Assembly: GCF_000012945.1 (NCBI RefSeq)
Contig: NC_007510.1
Location: 992,001-1,056,000, forward strand
Direction of reading: 5' to 3'
DNA: 64,000 nt
Source of the DNA: Burkholderia lata
GTDB taxonomy: Bacteria > Pseudomonadota > Gammaproteobacteria > Burkholderiales > Burkholderiaceae
In this document: piece after piece, positions 63,405 to 64,000 of the stretch
Layout: each line of letters opens with the position of its first letter
Numbering within the stretch: position 1 is the stretch's first letter
Notes under the pieces: generated by a model
The model's database searches: none
Told to the model about the DNA's origin: nothing
What the model saw: only the letters and a program-made list of their open reading frames with translations
Made by a program: the position numbers and the translations under genes

Positions 63405-64000
63405 TTACGCGAGCGCCTTCTCGACGATCTCGCGCACGTCGCGCGATTTCGCGCCGGCGGCGACCTGCTCGAGCGCTTCGCGCATCCGGTCGCGCAGTGG
63501 CGGCGTGAAGCGGCGCCACAGTTCGAGCGAGCGGGCGAGGCGTGCCGCGACCTGCGGGTTGATCGCGTCGAGCGCGAGCACCTGTTCGGCCCAGAACGCG
63601 TAACCCGAGCCGTCCGCCGCGTGGAATTGCGCGGGGTTGGCCGCGCAGAAGCTGAAGATCAGCGAGCGTGCGCGGTTCGGATTCTTCAGGTTGAACGCCG
63701 GATGCGCGAACAGCTTGCGAACCTTCGCGAGCGTCGGCTGTGCGGCCGTACCGCGCTGTGCGGCCTGCATCGCGAACCACTTGTCGATCACGAGCGCTTC
63801 CTTCTCGAAGCGGCGATAGAAATCGTCGAGTGCGTGCTCGGCCGGTTCGTTCGCACCGGCGGCCGCGGCGGACAGCAGCGCGCCGAGTGCCGCCGCGCGA
63901 TCGGTCATGTTGTTTGCCGCATCGTATTGCGCGGTCGCGAGGCGCACGGCATCGGCCGGATCCTCGAGTTCGGCGAGATACGCGAGCGCGAGGTTCTTCA
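63405..64000 (-). CDS. pepN: Aminopeptidase N, C-terminal part (partial)
   Basis: Only the last ~198 residues are in the window; the gene continues beyond base 64000. The reading frame is open through the window edge, and the ATG at 63947 is internal. The C-terminus matches PepN: NNMTDRAAALGAL, VIDKWFAMQAAQ, HPAFNLKNPNRARSLIFSFC and FHAADGSGYAFWAEQVLALD are all family blocks. The catalytic zinc site (HEXXH) lies outside the window. PepN is a broad-specificity cytoplasmic aminopeptidase. Confidence 0.95.
   Translation of the reverse strand, partial: KNLALAYLAELEDPADAVRLATAQYDAANNMTDRAAALGALLSAAAAGANEPAEHALDDFYRRFEKEALVIDKWFAMQAAQRGTAAQPTLAKVRKLFAHPAFNLKNPNRARSLIFSFCAANPAQFHAADGSGYAFWAEQVLALDAINPQVAARLARSLELWRRFTPPLRDRMREALEQVAAGAKSRDVREIVEKALA

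Overview
The window is a chromosomal segment of a beta-proteobacterium, almost certainly Burkholderia and most likely the Burkholderia cepacia complex. The evidence is the very high G+C with strong third-position bias, the glucokinase-HexR/RpiR fusion, the Opc-type porin, and the gene orders minC-minD-minE, yicC-gmk-rpoZ-spoT and rph-rdgB-hemW. I see no insertion sequence, prophage or CRISPR array. Most of the window is housekeeping DNA, with one clear accessory block (a type VI secretion VgrG cassette, about 34.7-39.9 kb).

Layout. 0-1.5 kb: Bcr/CflA drug efflux pump. 1.6-5.7 kb (minus): zwf-pgl-glk/hexR, the upper Entner-Doudoroff glucose pathway. 6.2-10.6 kb (plus): a four-gene glucose-type ABC importer. 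A HexR-like palindrome lies between the two divergent glucose operons, inside overlapping promoters. 10.6-13.1 kb: TRIC/UPF0126 channel, Smr-domain protein, trxB. 13.6-18.1 kb: ftsK, lolA, rarA. 18.1-20.3 kb: DUF2164 protein, serS, tRNA-Ser(CGA). 20.4-25.5 kb: PAP2 phosphatase, chemoreceptor with a sigma-28-like promoter, alkB, GNAT. 25.6-28.2 kb: minCDE and two small envelope proteins. 28.2-34.6 kb: ClC antiporter, heptosyltransferase, MFS symporter and small hypotheticals.

34.7-39.9 kb: VgrG, an unrecognised 390-aa protein, an unrecognised 294-aa membrane-anchored or exported protein, and a PAAR tip protein. This has the shape of a VgrG effector/immunity cassette and ends beside tRNA-Ser(TGA). 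40.1-47.2 kb: hemW, rdgB, rph (minus), then yicC, gmk, rpoZ, spoT (plus). 47.4-48.5 kb: three identical tRNA-Arg(ACG) genes and greB. 48.5-53 kb: porin, a likely unannotated small RNA, a cold-shock gene with a long leader, an exonuclease/GIY-YIG fusion, and a secreted chorismate mutase. 53.5-58.1 kb: DUF2946 protein, TonB-dependent receptor, BNR-repeat exported protein and thioredoxin-fold protein, a probable envelope metal-handling operon. 58.2-61.7 kb: GlsB-type membrane protein, DUF2783 protein with an FAD hydroxylase, LuxR-type regulator. 61.8-64 kb: tRNA-Thr(CGT), fbp, and the 3' end of pepN, which runs off the window.

How the genes work together. The first 10 kb is a self-contained glucose uptake and catabolism module in which the regulator is fused to the first kinase. 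The VgrG cassette is the best candidate for something undescribed, because neither of its two cargo proteins resembles a family I can name. The structured transcript near 50.1 kb, with three stem-loops and a strong terminator but no reading frame, is the best candidate for an unannotated RNA. All calls come from reading the sequence; no database search was run.
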